A stretch of DNA of 64,000 bases from Henricia sp. BOLD:AAB3569 (lineage: Eukaryota > Echinodermata > Asteroidea > Spinulosida > Echinasteridae). The stretch covers positions 930,001-994,000 of the forward strand of contig JBBELK010000490.1 of assembly GCA_037783545.1 (NCBI GenBank), written 5' to 3'. Of the stretch, positions 11,278 through 22,566 are shown piece by piece (position 1 is the first letter of the stretch; the number at the start of each line of letters is the position of its first letter). The notes under the pieces are model-generated. The model was given only the letters and a program-made list of their open reading frames with translations. It did not search any database and was not told where the DNA came from. The position numbers and the translations under genes are program-made.

Positions 11278-11955
11278 ACTTCCTCTTTAAGATTCAAAAG
11301 AGAGCTGTTCGCATTATCTCTAAAGCAGGTTATAAAGATCATACAGCACAGATGTTTGCAAATTTAAAAATACTCAGATTTAGTGAATTATATGACTTTA
11401 ACTTGGGGAAGTTTATGTACAATTATAAGAACAATAATTTACCCCTTGTTTCAATCCTTGTTTTATTTTAGCATCCGAAGTACATGCCTACAATACTCGT
11501 GGAGCCTAGCCCTCTCGGGATAATCTTTACAAACACTTTAATAGGACTTCTTTACATAAAAATAGCCTTGTACAGCGTGGTGTTCTATATTGGAATAATC
11601 TTACCCAGGCCTTAAAGTCAGCCCCTTCTTCTAGAGTTTTTGCTAAAAACCTTAAAAGGGAACTTCTACATACTTAATCATAATGTCAATTAATGTAGAA
11701 TATTCTTACATTGGTGATGGTGCTCTGGCTTGACATCCGTTCATGAGGTCTGTTTTTGTCTTGTTATTCATATTTGTCTGTCCCAGGTCAGGGCACAAAA
11801 GCTAACGCCTTACCCAGTACCTAATGTTGTATTCTTTATAATGTACTCGTCATTGATATTAAGATGTTTTCTACATTTTATTGTAGTAAATTATCTTTGT
11901 ATTGTGTGAATTCAACATTGAAATAAATGAATTGAATTGAATTGAATTGAATTAA
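11278..11955 (+). pseudogene. 5'-truncated non-LTR retrotransposon (LINE) 3' end
   Basis: The first ~65 codons read as the C-terminal tail of a LINE reverse transcriptase: IQKRAVRIIS, LKILRFSELYDFNLGKFMY and NNLP are typical of jockey/CR1-like ORF2 ends. The frame then breaks at 11,471 and resumes in another frame with YNTRG, an L-Y-W-N-N-L block and a FAKNLKRELL ending at a stop near 11,676. A 3' untranslated stretch follows and ends in a (TTGAA)n run at about 11,925-11,955, a simple-repeat tail as seen on CR1/L2-type elements rather than a poly(A). The catalytic core is missing, so this is a dead 5'-truncated insertion. Confidence 0.8.
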
Positions 11956-13248
11956 CCCATAAAAACGCAAAATTAGGAGGGGAAATTGTTTTGTTATTAA
12001 TACATGCTGCTGGAAGTTTGTCATAGGGCCTATGCCTGTACCTAGTTTTCTGAAGATCAAGCATAGTTTCATGGGCATTGTTGCCGCATAAGTACAAAAC
12101 ATACTAAAAATGTGATTTTTGAATTGGCTGAACTTTTACCTTTATTTGACCCAGGACGGAAGGGTCAGATGAAAACGCCCACGCGGAAAAAAATGTATAA
12201 TAGCAAAAATGACTAGAAATTAGATTGTGGGAATAAAAACTTACAAATAACAATTGTATTATGACTTTAGCATATTTTTTGGCTAATTCTTTTCTTAATT
12301 TTTTAGCATTTTTGGCAGGCACTTTGGCCGCCATCTTGGATATCTCTAATGGTTGATTCTGGGGATTGCATTTAATGGACATGTATGTGTTTATCATATT
12401 TTTTGTCCATTATACATGTATATAATTTTTCTCAAATTGGCCACTTTTGGCAGCCATATTGGCCGCCATTTTCATTTTAAAGCATGATAGAAAAAAGGGG
12501 ACCCCAGAAATAAATTTACGAGGGTCAAAAACATATATAACCTTAGTTATGTATGTATTTATCATTATTTTTGTCCATTATAAATCATTTTTCTCATATT
12601 TGGCCATTTTTGGCGGCCATATTGGCCGCCATATTGGTTACCATTTTTAATTTGTTTTTGTGAGTGTCAAAAACATATAACTAGCAATTTTTTAAGTGCT
12701 TTCATCATATTATTTGTCCAATATATGATTTTGAACCATTTTTAGTGGCCGCCATTGTGAATATCCCGAGTGCATCGGGTTTTTTTCACTGTTAACATCA
12801 AAAATGTGTTTTTGGACCATAAAATACACCTTAAAAAGTTGGTTTGGTTTAGTACTGGGGGTGGGTGCACGGGTGCACGGAACCACCCCCCGCCCCCACC
12901 CCCATAGATACTCGACTCATATATGTGCCCGGGACATGAAAGGTACAACATTGGAAGATGTGCGTTTTTGCGCAAAATCGTTACTTTTTAGTTCCTTTCT
13001 TTGGAAGGGGTCTCTTTAACTCCCTAAAAAGGTTCTAATTAGTGTGCGGTTGAAGCTGAAACCAAATTAAGTGTGTTTTGGATCAGAACCAATAAAGACT
13101 TTTTAAGTTGAAGAGGACAGTATAAATCAGTTTTGCTGGAGTCTGTTCAGAAAATTGTGAAATTGTTCTCACTTCATCTGCCCCGTGTGGAAGATATACT
13201 CTGGTGAATGTATTCTGGATTTTGTAATCGAGATTTAGTAGTAAAAAT

Positions 13249-13467
13249 GCGAGACGCGAGACGCGAGACGCGAGACGCGAGACGCGAGTCGCGAGATGGC
13301 AGGTGCTGAACACCCCTAGAAGCATAAGAACACTCAAAGCAAAGCGCCAAGACGCGAGACGCGAGACGCGAGACGCGAGACGCGAGTCGCGAGACGCGAG
13401 TCGCGAGTCGCGAGATGGCAGGTGCTGAACACCCCTATAAGCATAAGAACACTCAAAGCAAAGCGCC
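13249..13467. repeat. CGCGAGA heptamers within a 117-bp tandem duplication
   Basis: Two arrays of the reverse-complement heptamer (13,249-13,297 and 13,349-13,416). Each is followed by the same ~50-bp sequence, GATGGCAGGTGCTGAACACC to CAAAGCAAAGCGCC. The distal end of the fold-back has thus been tandemly duplicated. Confidence 0.9.
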
Positions 13468-14516
13468 GACAGAATTTCAAAGAAAAGCCATTTTCCTCAT
13501 ACATATACAAAAGGTATAGGAGTTGAGAAGTTGATCAGATTGTTTTTCCTTTAAAATGAGTCATCGTCATCAAGCATCGGGGAAAGATTACCATGCACTG
13601 ACACCCTTAGAGACCCCATGCGCTAAACCTATGAGACAACTATCTGGGTACGCATAAAACAATTGAAGATAACTCGACAACCAGTTGCCGTAGACTCCTA
13701 AACTTGAGATCTGTGTCTCATTGTTTTATATATGCTTTCCAATGAGACTGAAATTGGCGTATTTTGGTTCCAAGTTTAGCTACCAGGGCTCAATTTTGCC
13801 TAAAATCATCAGATTTATCTGATATTTCTTCAGAATCTTGAAGATCTATACGGGTAATTCCATGAGGTTGGGTATATAAAAAAAAGCTGTGTCCAGTAAG
13901 TTCTTTTATTTAAAGACTGGATAATTATTTATCTGGTGAAATATTGTTGTACTGAATATAGCTAGGTGTCCCAATATACTCATGTTGTTCTCACTGACAA
14001 ATCTCTCACAGATCATGAAAGATTTGTCTTACCTACGCAACATGGACACCACATATGTTTAACACTACGAGTACATTTTGGAGGTATGTAGTTTTGTTAT
14101 AATGTGGTGTAAATACTTATATATGTGTTTCTTTATGAAATGAATATACTTACTAAAGTAGCTGGGCTGGAATGTTGCTCATATTTAAGACCTGGTATAT
14201 GTCACACTTTTTGTACCCAACCCCGTGGAATGACCAATACTTGTTGGCAAGCCTATGGTACAGAGAATGCACTCTGAATGGAGTGGACAACTTCTAGTTC
14301 TAATAGTGGTCAGTATAGACCCCAATTCTGGTTTTCAGATGCCGTGTGTAATGCGCCATGATCTCATTCAATACACATCCTGCTGTGTAATTACCGAGTG
14401 TTGCAGCCATTTCAGTAATACCTTTCATTGATATGCATGCTAATGGTCGGAAAGAGCATAATAGCAATACACAGAGATGGTCTGTTTTAGTATAGTTCGA
14501 TACTTGCACAACCGCT

Positions 14517-14690
14517 CAGTCACCATTTTCATCTCTGTCCTCCTCTCCGATCTCTTCCCCGTCATCTTCATCTCCGCTGGCCTCCTCTTGACTTCCATCT
14601 TGCTCATCAACTACATCCTCACTCTGTTTTCGTCTATGTCCTTTTTAGCCTCATAGTACAGATTATCTGGTTCCTGCTCCCTTACTCAAC
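14517..14690 (-). pseudogene. Acidic C-terminal tail of the palindrome protein, left copy
   Basis: On the minus strand this reads DEQDGSQEEASGDEDDGEE followed by a few more acidic residues, then TGA at 14,517-14,519. It is the natural C-terminus of the protein whose body lies at 15,168-16,112, now separated from it by the MITE at 14,698-15,176. The homologous tail in the right arm is at about 17,170-17,280. Acidic low-complexity tails are common in nuclear proteins, but no function can be assigned. Confidence 0.65.
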
Positions 14691-14697
14691 CAGGAAT

Positions 14698-15176
14698 CAG
14701 GAATAAGTCGCAAGCATGTAGCTTGTTCGGTTCTATAGTTATGATCCGATAACGATGACAAGCCTTCCGTTGTTTACCAAATCCACATTCCAAGAAAACC
14801 GGCCTTGAAATAAAATAGATACGTCACCGAAATTGTGAAATAATAAGCCTTCGGACGATACCAAATTCATTCATTCATTCATTCAAATGTAGGGGGCTTC
14901 AACGAATAATAAGGGTGACAACATGTATGGAAAATCGGTGTTATTCATAAGATTTTGATTACTTCCTAGAACAAAAGAACACGGACAATTCACACAAATC
15001 ATCTTTATTTTCATCTTTAAGTATCGTTTTTACAATAAACACATTAATGACGGTAATCTATGATAACTACACTTCCTCAAAGTACCAAAACCCGAAAATC
15101 GACTTTGTTCACGATTTTACCCACATACCCAATTGACTGGGCCATTACTCGAAACGGCATCAGCGACTTATTCCTG
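14698..15176. mobile_element. 479-bp MITE with 14-bp TIRs interrupting the left copy
   Basis: The ends are CAGGAATAAGTCGC and its exact reverse complement GCGACTTATTCCTG, both flanked by AT (14,696-14,697 and 15,177-15,178), which may be a 2-bp target duplication. The right arm of the palindrome is continuous at the matching place, confirming an insertion. Its outer TIR bases supply the stop codon (CAG GAA TAA on the minus strand) that now ends the 15,168-16,112 frame. The interior has an ATTC microsatellite near 14,865 and no coding potential. Confidence 0.75.
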
Positions 15177-16112
15177 ATTACGTTGTACCGGGTCACATAT
15201 GTGAGCGACCATGTTAGTTCGTTTGATCTTTTGTATGATCACTTTCTTGCACTGTGGAAGGGTGGCAGGGTCGAAACTCTTCATCTTCTTCCATTCTGCC
15301 CTCTTGCTCGTCTTAATTTTCTTTGGCATCTTGGTCTTCATGGCGAGATAGCGGGCTTTGTCCTTTGTCAGGATGTGTCTCCTCCTTGCGGCCATACATG
15401 TCACACGTGAACGACATGAGGATGTCCTTGACAGGGGCAGGGACTGTCTCCCCCTTGGCAAGCTCTCCAAAGGCCTTAAGAACCCCCTGTCTTTGAGCAT
15501 TGCGTCAAAGAAACGAACCTTTCCTTCGTGGTTGAAGGCCGCTGTATACATGTAGTCTGAGCCAGTGAATGCATGGAATGCTGGTAGAGCTGCACACAGG
15601 TAAATAAATTGACCAACACCATCAAGCATGCTGTGGTTTATAAAGTATAAAAAGAACTCAAACAACCGATTCGCCATGGATCCAACGTTACCTCGATTCA
15701 TGAGAATGTCTCCATTGATGCGACAAGCGTGCTTAATTGCAAGTGAGAAGAACACATCGGAGTCATCACAGCGAATGAGAATAGTGTTCCTCAAAAAGCT
15801 GGCAGTGGCAGCACAGACTGCATTGTGGACCATCATAGTGTCAGCACTGGTATTTTCCAATCTCGGCACGTATAACCTCAGACTGGAGGTAAGACAGCGC
15901 GCTCCACCATGGCTTCCGTGCAACTTTTGCACCAGACTGGCCTTGTTGGTGGAGCACACGCTGCCATTGAGGTGGCCCAGAGACAGCGGGAAAGTCATCT
16001 CGAGAATCTTAAACCTTTGACTTTCACAGCACGGAACCGCATCGATCAAAGACAATTGCAGGGAGCAGCGGGGTGCTGTCACAGGGGCTCCTACTCTGAG
16101 AAACCTGACCAT
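15168..16112 (-). pseudogene. Transposon-borne protein with CDDSDV and AFHAFTGSD motifs, left copy
   Basis: A 314-codon frame. Conserved-looking blocks in order are a VHNAVCAATASFLRNTILIR segment, CDDSDVFFSLA, a gap with decayed sequence, LPAFHAFTGSDY, and a KGK/EGKVRFFDAML segment, followed by a lysine-rich tail. This block order matches a multicopy protein family common in invertebrate genomes (D-[ST]-D-V, then ALPAFHALTG-D), often left unnamed. The spaced acidic residues suggest a PIN/FEN-like nuclease fold, but that is only an inference. The second motif has S where family members usually have C (TGCD). The 5' part is missing, the reading starts near the palindrome centre, and the MITE supplies its stop, so this copy is not functional. 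The right arm holds a second, more broken copy. Confidence 0.6.
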
Positions 16113-16149
16113 GCCCAGTCCCGATCACAAGACTTTGCAAGAACAAAAT

Positions 16150-17280
16150 GAGATGTGACTCCTTTAAGAAGGCGATGCGGTCCCGTGCTGTGAAAGCAAA
16201 AGTCAACTTGAAGATGTCCTGAAGTACCCCCTAACACCATTCCCGCTGTCACGCTTGGCCACCTCAATGGCAGCATGTTGTTACACCAACAAGGCCAGTC
16301 CGGTGCACAAGTTGCATGGAACCCATGGTGGAGCGCGCTGTCCTACCAGTCCGAGCAGTCCGAGGTGACACGTGCCGAGATTGGCGAGTACCAGTGCTCA
16401 GGTCACCTCGAAGCTGACATTATGATGGTCCACTACACAGTCTGTGCTGCCACCACTAGCTCTTTTCGGAACACCATTCTCATCCGATGTGATGACTCCG
16501 ATGTGATCTTCTCACTTGCAAAGCACGCTTGTCGCATTAATGGAGACACTCTCATTGATCTTGGTCACAGTGGCAAAAACAACCGTCGCTGCATCAACAT
16601 GACCATTCTTGCCACGAAACAAAGACCCGAGGTAACGTTGGGTACATGGCGATTTAATCGGTTGTAGGAGTTGTTTACTTTACAAACCTTAGCATGCTTG
16701 ATGGTGTTGGTCAATTCGTTTACATGCATTCACTGGCTCAGCCTACCGGTACATGTATACAGCAGCCTTCAACCGCAAAGGAAAGGTTCGTCTCTTTGAC
16801 GCGATGCTCAAAGACAGGGAGGTTCCTAAGGCCTTTGGGGAGTGTGGCAAGAGGGAGACAGTCCCTGCTCTATCAAGGACATCCTCATGTCGTTCACGTG
16901 TGACATGTACGGCCGCAATAAAGGCCAATATGCCAAAGAAAATGAAGAAGAGCAAGAGGGCAGAATGGAAGATGATGAAGGGTTCGACCCTGCCACCCTT
17001 CCAAGAAAGTAAACCCACAAAAGATCAAACGAACTGATATGGTCGCTCATATCTATGGGACCCATGGATCCTGGTTGAGGGAAAGTACCTCCCGCTGTGG
17101 TTTGAAGGGGAGCAAGAACCAGATAATCTGTACTATGAGGCTGAAAAGGACATAGATGGAGGAGAGTGAGGATGAAAATGACACTGTAGTTGATGAGCAA
17201 GATGGAAGTCAAGAGGAGGCGAGCGGAGATAAAGATGACGGGGAAGAGATCGGGGAAGAGGGCAGATGAACATGAGGACT
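16150..17280 (+). pseudogene. Second, frameshifted copy of the palindrome protein
   Basis: Homologous to the left copy but facing the other way, spread over several frames: MMVHYTVCAATTSSFRNTIL and CDDSDVIFSLA around 16,425-16,520, GKVRLFDAMLKD near 16,780, CRSRVTCTAA near 16,890, and the acidic tail by 17,170-17,280. Frameshifts and stops between blocks rule out an intact product. Having two independently decayed copies allows block-by-block comparison of which residues are held: the DDSDV motif is kept in both. Confidence 0.65.
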
Positions 17281-18089
17281 GAGCTTGCACAACCGTACCG
17301 AATTATACTAAAACAGTCCATCTATGTGTATTGCTATTCTGCTCTTCCATTAGCATACATATCAGTGAAAGGTAATTACACAGCAGGATTTGTATTGAAT
17401 CTGACAAACAGAATTGGGGCCTATACCGACCACGATTAGAACTAGAAGTTGTCGACTCCATTCAGGGTGCATTCTCTGTACCATAGGCTTGCCAACAGGT
17501 ATTGGTCATTCCACGGGGTTGGGTACAAAAACTGTGACATACCAGGTCTTAAATATGAGTATCATTCCAGCCCAGCTACTTTAGTAAGTATATTAATTTT
17601 ATAAAGAAACACATGTTACACTACAATAGAAGTAATTACACCACATTATAACAAAGTTACATACCTCCAAAATGTACTCGTAGTGTTAAACATATGTGGT
17701 GTTCATGTTTGCGTAGGTAAGACAAATCTTTTATGATCTATGAGAGATTGGTCAGTGAAAATAACATGATTATATTGGGACACCTAGCCATATTCAGTAC
17801 AACAATATTTCACCAGATAAATAATTCTCCAGTCTTTAAATAAAACAACTAACTGTACCAAGGCAACATGGACACCTTTTTTTTTTATATATACCCAGCC
17901 TCATGGAATGACCCGTATAGATCTTGAAGATTCCGAAGCAATAGCCCTTGTAGCTAAAATTTGAACCAAAACATGCCAATTTCAGTCTCATTGGAATGCA
18001 TATACAAAACACTGAGACACAGATCTCAAGTTTAGGAGTCTACGGCAACTGGTTGTCGAGTTATCTTCAATTTGTTTACGCATACACAG

Positions 18090-19215
18090 ATCTTGGGCAT
18101 TTGGGGCGTTATAGGTAGGGTTAGCCTAAATCGACGTAGCACCCACATTTGTTGCACTATTGAGCTCAGTGACCACTTAAACCGAAGCTCATGGCCTTGG
18201 GCAGATTTTTTATATCCATACAAGACAGGTCAGTGGTAGAACAATATGTTTTCAGAAGTTGTAAGCGTCTCGGGGTCGGACTAAGTTACAACAATTTTGA
18301 CCTCGTCTTGGAGAAACTTGATATAGAAACCCACAAATCCTTGAAGAATGGGGTTAAATTGTTTTTCTAATGTTTTCTAATCATATTATGATGGGACAAT
18401 TATTCAGGTCAAATTGCCCCAGATACGTGATTTTAAGGATTTTTTAGTAGAAACTGCTTAAAACAGCTATTATTTTGACCTGTAGGCCAAATGCCATCCA
18501 TGGGCAACTTAAGAATACCCTTTTCATATGCCCCGAGGTGTACTACAACAGAAAATAAACATTAGAGCTGTGCACTTTTTTCGCCATTAAACGGCCCAAC
18601 CCCGGGGACTAATACGCACATTTTGTGAATAACCAGGCAAAATTGTGATATAAACACCCAGTTTTTCCGAGCCGCATACGTTTCCCGTACGTGTACCATT
18701 TCTAATGGCCCTAACACGTACATGCTGCATGCAGTTACATCAGTTTAGTCATTCATGACATGAAAAATAACACGGGGCGTGTCGCAATGCGCGTGATTGG
18801 AGGGCTTTCGAGTATACCGTCTATATTGTCTAGCGGAAAATGTTATTGGATGGCCGTCGTCTACGGTCACTACACGGTTCAAAACAAAAGAACACTACTT
18901 GGTCAACTTCAAGTTGACTGTTGCACCAGCTCGACCGTTGTTAGCGACATGGAAAAAAAATATATAAATATCTATTTTGAGTTAAAACCACTTTCAAACA
19001 ACAGACCAGCTGCAACAGATTTCAAAAATACCTTTGTTGCAAAAATCCATCAAGCGGTTGCTGTTTTATGCTAGTTAAATTGCGTCCAATTTACGTGCGG
19101 AATCATCAATGAAAATGAATGGACAGCTAGTTTAAAAATTGTGATGTGATGCATAGCACCTATACGCGCGCACACACTGCAGCCTAGCCGTACACATAAC
19201 CCAACTCACGGCAGC
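18090..19215. other. No gene recognised
   Basis: No transposon or coding signature was recognised. A 104-codon plus-strand frame at 18,760-19,074 has ordinary amino-acid composition but no motif that I can identify; it could be a fragment of a degraded element. Confidence 0.4.
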
Positions 19216-19218
19216 CTA

Positions 19219-19685
19219 CCCGGTACAAGTTTGCCTATATAAGTACACCTTCGCGCTACTAATTTTTCTCATCCTTCGAAATAATAAAGAAAATGTTTCT
19301 GCTCTTTTTTTTTTCATAGTGTCTTGTAAAACATACAACCACGCAACTACCGGGCATATTTCTGGCTTTTTCGACCAAAAAAATTGTTCAAAAAACACCA
19401 TCTAACAGAGACGGTTTTCGAAGTTTTTGCGTGTAAACGTACGTATGGAGCGAACAACCGTGTTGACTTCTCTTTCTCAGGATTCCGTCACGGGGTCACG
19501 CGCATATCATGAATACCTAATGAGCGTTTCAGAAATCGCGAAAATCTCATTTTCGAAATACGCACTTTTGCTTGCAATTTATGCACTTAAAACCGACAAT
19601 TAAAAAAAAAATTAAAATCCACGTCGGCAAGAGGGATGTTTGGACTATCGAAAAAAGCCCAATTGCTGGATTTTTCTTTCAAGGG
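19219..19685 (+). repeat. Dispersed repeat, copy 2
   Basis: Same-orientation homologue of 10,817-11,275, with the same order of blocks from the oligo-T CATAGTGTC segment to GAGGGATGTTTGGACTATCG. It is preceded by GCCTATATAAG (about 19,232-19,242), a TATA-like word absent from copy 1. Confidence 0.8.
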
Positions 19686-20454
19686 GATTATAGCTCTGTA
19701 TCTACTACATAAATGAAAAATAGACATTTTGTTTGTCCCTGGTGTCAGCATATAATATCTTATTATTATGCCTTTGAATATATCTCCAAACAATGTTTTT
19801 ATTTAGAACTACTTCAAACAGACCTAGGCCCGCAGATTCTGGAAGGTCTTCACCATACCACGACGATGAGGGTGATGAGGACGATGAATATTGTGTGATG
19901 GATGAAGGTATATCAAGCATGTAGTGAAGTTATAAAATACAACACGACAGTTAAGGATAACATCTGTGAATAAATAATTGTAAATAAATACATGTAGTGC
20001 CCTCATAAAGCAAGGAAAACGGATGGAAAGAATGAAGAAACATGATTCCCAATATCCCCCTCCCGCCCCCATATACCTGGCTAGGTCGCTGGTTGACACG
20101 GGTTTTTTTTCAAGCCCTAAAACATCAATCATTTTTGGATATTTATTTTCTTGATCCAGATGGAGACAAGCACCGAGATTCCGTCTTCATGAAATTGGAC
20201 AAATCTATGACCGAAACATATACTGCACACGACGATGTGAATTCACTCCCCACGGTACATATAATTAACATATATGGGGTTTCCTCCAAGATTTGAAGGA
20301 AATTAACCATAATTCTCTTGTTTTGTGACTTCACAAGGTTTTATATTTGCTTTGTTTTATACATACATGAATGATACATAACGAAAGCTTTCAGAGCTTT
20401 TATGGGCAACATACCATTGAATTTGATCATGGAATGTGATGTTTGTATGTGGGG

Positions 20455-20640
20455 CGTTCAGTCGACATCGTACAAGTCGACATCGTACAAGTCGACAAAT
20501 CGCCTAAGTCGGCCGTCCGACGAAAGTCCCGATCGTCTACAATGCATTTCCATTGAAATGTATGTTTCTAAGTCGGCATTTGTGGGTCGCCATTTCGCCC
20601 AAGTCGGCATGTTATTCTCGGTCCATTTCAACAAAATGCA
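20455..20640. repeat. Short direct repeats of GTCGACATCGTACAA and AAGTCGGC
   Basis: The 15-bp word GTCGACATCGTACAA occurs twice in tandem (20,460-20,490), followed by another GTCGAC and by four spaced AAGTCGGC words up to about 20,665. It lies downstream of the DIRS pol fragment on the minus strand, so it could be part of that element's 3' region. Function unknown. Confidence 0.6.
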
Positions 20641-20668
20641 ATACAAAATCCTTTGTGTAAGTCGGCAC

Positions 20669-21119
20669 TTAAAAACCACACAATATGGCATCGATTTCCT
20701 TCCCTACGGTTTCCAAGAAGTGTTGAATGAAAAGATAAACACTGCCTGACCTCTGTTTATTGGCATGCACGGACCGTGGTCGCCAGTGTATCAGTGTCGT
20801 CATGTTACAGCCAAACAAGGCTGCGTTCGAAACGCGCGAACACTGCAAACGTTTGCATCGTTCGCCAACAGCTGGTATAAAGGAAACATTTAGCAACCGC
20901 CAATCAATGAGGGCATTGGTAAAGTGATTGCCGTCTGGGCATAGTACAATAAGAGTACCTTTAGCATTACAGATTTTCAAATATCTTAATGCGTAGACGA
21001 TAAGGGCAATGGGAGGACATAAATAATTGTTGTCATTTGACCAGTCAAAGCAAAAAGCATCCACCCCTGACGAACCTCTGCACCAGAACCTAGTGTAGAA
21101 CTTGTGTGTTTTACAACTA
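20669..21119 (-). pseudogene. DIRS-like pol C-terminal segment
   Basis: Contains FWCRGSSGVDAF and WSNDNNYLCPP, the conserved block that follows RNase H in DIRS-type pol proteins. It lies 3.5 kb from the RNase H portion only because of the element at 21,123-24,637. Taking out that element and one GTA brings the two halves together in a continuous frame at the expected spacing. The conserved part ends around the KGTLIV-like segment; beyond it the reading decays and probably changes frame. Confidence 0.75.
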
Positions 21120-21406
21120 GTATAGGCGAGGATATGTCCCCGATTATCTTTCACCTTCGTGGCACACCTCTGAGAATTAAAAAATAATAGCTGTTTTATA
21201 TAGATTTTGACACGCTGAATCCAAATATGCTTGTTGGGGGTCGTGAATTCCTGCAGTTAATTAGAAAAATGCAATTTAAAAGATTAAAATGCAAGACATG
21301 TATTTTCCCATAATGCATTGCGCTGCCATAGAAATATAATGACGTAATTCTTTTTCAACCAATGAAAGCACGCGGCCTGCACACATGACCTCTAAGGGAA
21401 GTCAAC

Positions 21407-21526
21407 ATGGCAGCCTCCATGGCCATGGAGAGCGCTTGTCTGTCGGATTTCAAGCATGTTTTAATCAAGCATGTTTTAAAGTTTGGCACTTTTGGGACTG
21501 TTTGGAGTGTGATACATGTATACAGG
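21407..21526 (+). other. Exon-like segment inside the TIR element
   Basis: An ATG in good context (AACATGG) opens about 40 codons (MAASMAMESACLSDF onward), ending near ATACAG/GTACGAGG, a plausible 5' splice site. It would be the first exon of a spliced gene, either a transposase or a captured host exon. No downstream exon was identified, so this is only suggestive. Confidence 0.25.
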
Positions 21527-22521
21527 TACGAGGAAAATGATAAAACAAATGTTTCTTTTTTTCCGAAACGATCGAGTTGGGGAAATTATTTCGGTGCGCG
21601 GTGGACACAGCCTACAGCCACGAAAATACACGCTGCAACGCGACGCCAACGTTCACTGTTCCGCATGCATGTTCACTGGCGGGTAACTGTTCAGTTGTGA
21701 AAAGCGGTAAGCACTTTTGTCATTATACATCATCAGGAGGTAAGAGGGAAAGAAATGACCATGGCTTCAGACCTTGTGTGCTAAACATGTGGAAAGGCTA
21801 AAACAGTATATTTCCCACTCCAAATTTTGGGTTTTGTATTTATTCGGAAGTGTTTTCAACCAGTCTAATTGCACAGGATTTGAAGACATGACCACTACTC
21901 TATTCTTTGCCTGGAAATAGAACAAGTCAGACATCACCTTAGACATTATGCAAAAGTCATTGTGAAAGTAGCAGACAAAAAATGTCTTTTTAAGTAAAAT
22001 CCTAATTTTGTTTACAATCAAATTTTTGTTTTCTATTTAGATTTACACTTACTGATAAGCCATGATTGCAAGGAGGAAGTGATGTAGGCTAGACTTGTAA
22101 ATCCTTATTGAAACAATTGGGATGCAAGGGGAATGTTTTTCCTTGACATGCATTTCTCTTTAAGTATTGTTTTTCCCCCTCTCCTAACCCCAGCCATAGT
22201 TTTTGTATTTTGTAGTTTGTCTCACTTTGTCCCTTACCCCTATTTATTCAGTTTCTAGCCCTACCCAGTAGGTATAAGGCATAGGTATTGAAAGCTGGAG
22301 ACTGTGGTCTAAATGAGATAGGACAAATCACTTATTCATACTTTATACTTGGGGGATAGCAAGCTGGGCAGTGGGTTGGGGCATATCTTAAATGATCTCT
22401 GGGAGGGGTGGTTATCTCATTGAAGAGTTTATCCCTATGTAGGGCTTGCTATAAGCTTACGTGATAGCCAATCCCAATCAGTGAGGAAGAACTGCACTAC
22501 AGTGATTCGAGACCACCAGTT

Positions 22522-22566
22522 GGCTTTATAGCTCAAAGGTCTGCGATTCGAATCCCGGTGGAGCCA
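22522..22566 (+). other. tRNA-derived remnant with A- and B-box-like words
   Basis: GGCTTTA and TGGAGCC can pair as a seven-base acceptor stem (two G-T pairs). Between them are TAGCTCAAAGG, resembling a Pol III A box, and GATTCGAATCC, matching a B box and T-loop. Only 45 bases separate the ends, so the anticodon arm is missing and this cannot be a working tRNA. It may be the head of a SINE or a deleted tRNA pseudogene. Confidence 0.4.

Larger units (their letters stand above)
7573..13315. mobile_element. Fold-back element with ~1.3-kb inverted arms
   Basis: The left arm (about 7,573-8,960) reappears reverse-complemented as the right arm (about 12,100-13,315). Shared landmarks in order are TGTTCAGCACCTGCCATC, the TCTCGCG heptamer array, a ~260-bp stretch with ACTTTTTAAGTGGAAGAGGA-type sequence, a G/C-run segment with GTGCACCCGTGCAC, several ATGGCGGCCA-type words, and a CTGACCCTTYCGTYCTGGGTC segment. 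The arms are diverged but clearly homologous. The 3.1-kb core (8,960-12,100) carries degenerate 163-bp repeats, a 705-bp MITE and a LINE fragment. No transposase is visible, so this is a non-autonomous fold-back or the by-product of an inverted duplication. Confidence 0.75.
13660..18085. mobile_element. 4.4-kb palindrome: two head-to-head copies of one element
   Basis: Sequence from about 13,660 to 16,090 is repeated reverse-complemented from about 16,140 to 18,085. Landmarks in both arms are CGACAACCAGTTGCCGTAGA at the outer ends, CCATGAGGTTGGGTATATA, a GACAAATCT-GATC-TGAAAGA segment, GTGGTGTCCATG, the acidic C-terminal coding segment and the coding body. The coding strand runs outward from the centre in each half. 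The arms are diverged by substitutions and indels. This is either a pair of insertions or an inverted duplication of a protein-coding element; no terminal repeats specific to a family were identified. Confidence 0.8.

Noticed and set aside
18760..19074. 104-codon plus-strand frame
   Set aside because: No motif or neighbour supports it; length is within chance for this much AT-rich DNA.
22522..22566. Functional tRNA gene
   Set aside because: The anticodon arm is absent and the T stem pairs poorly.
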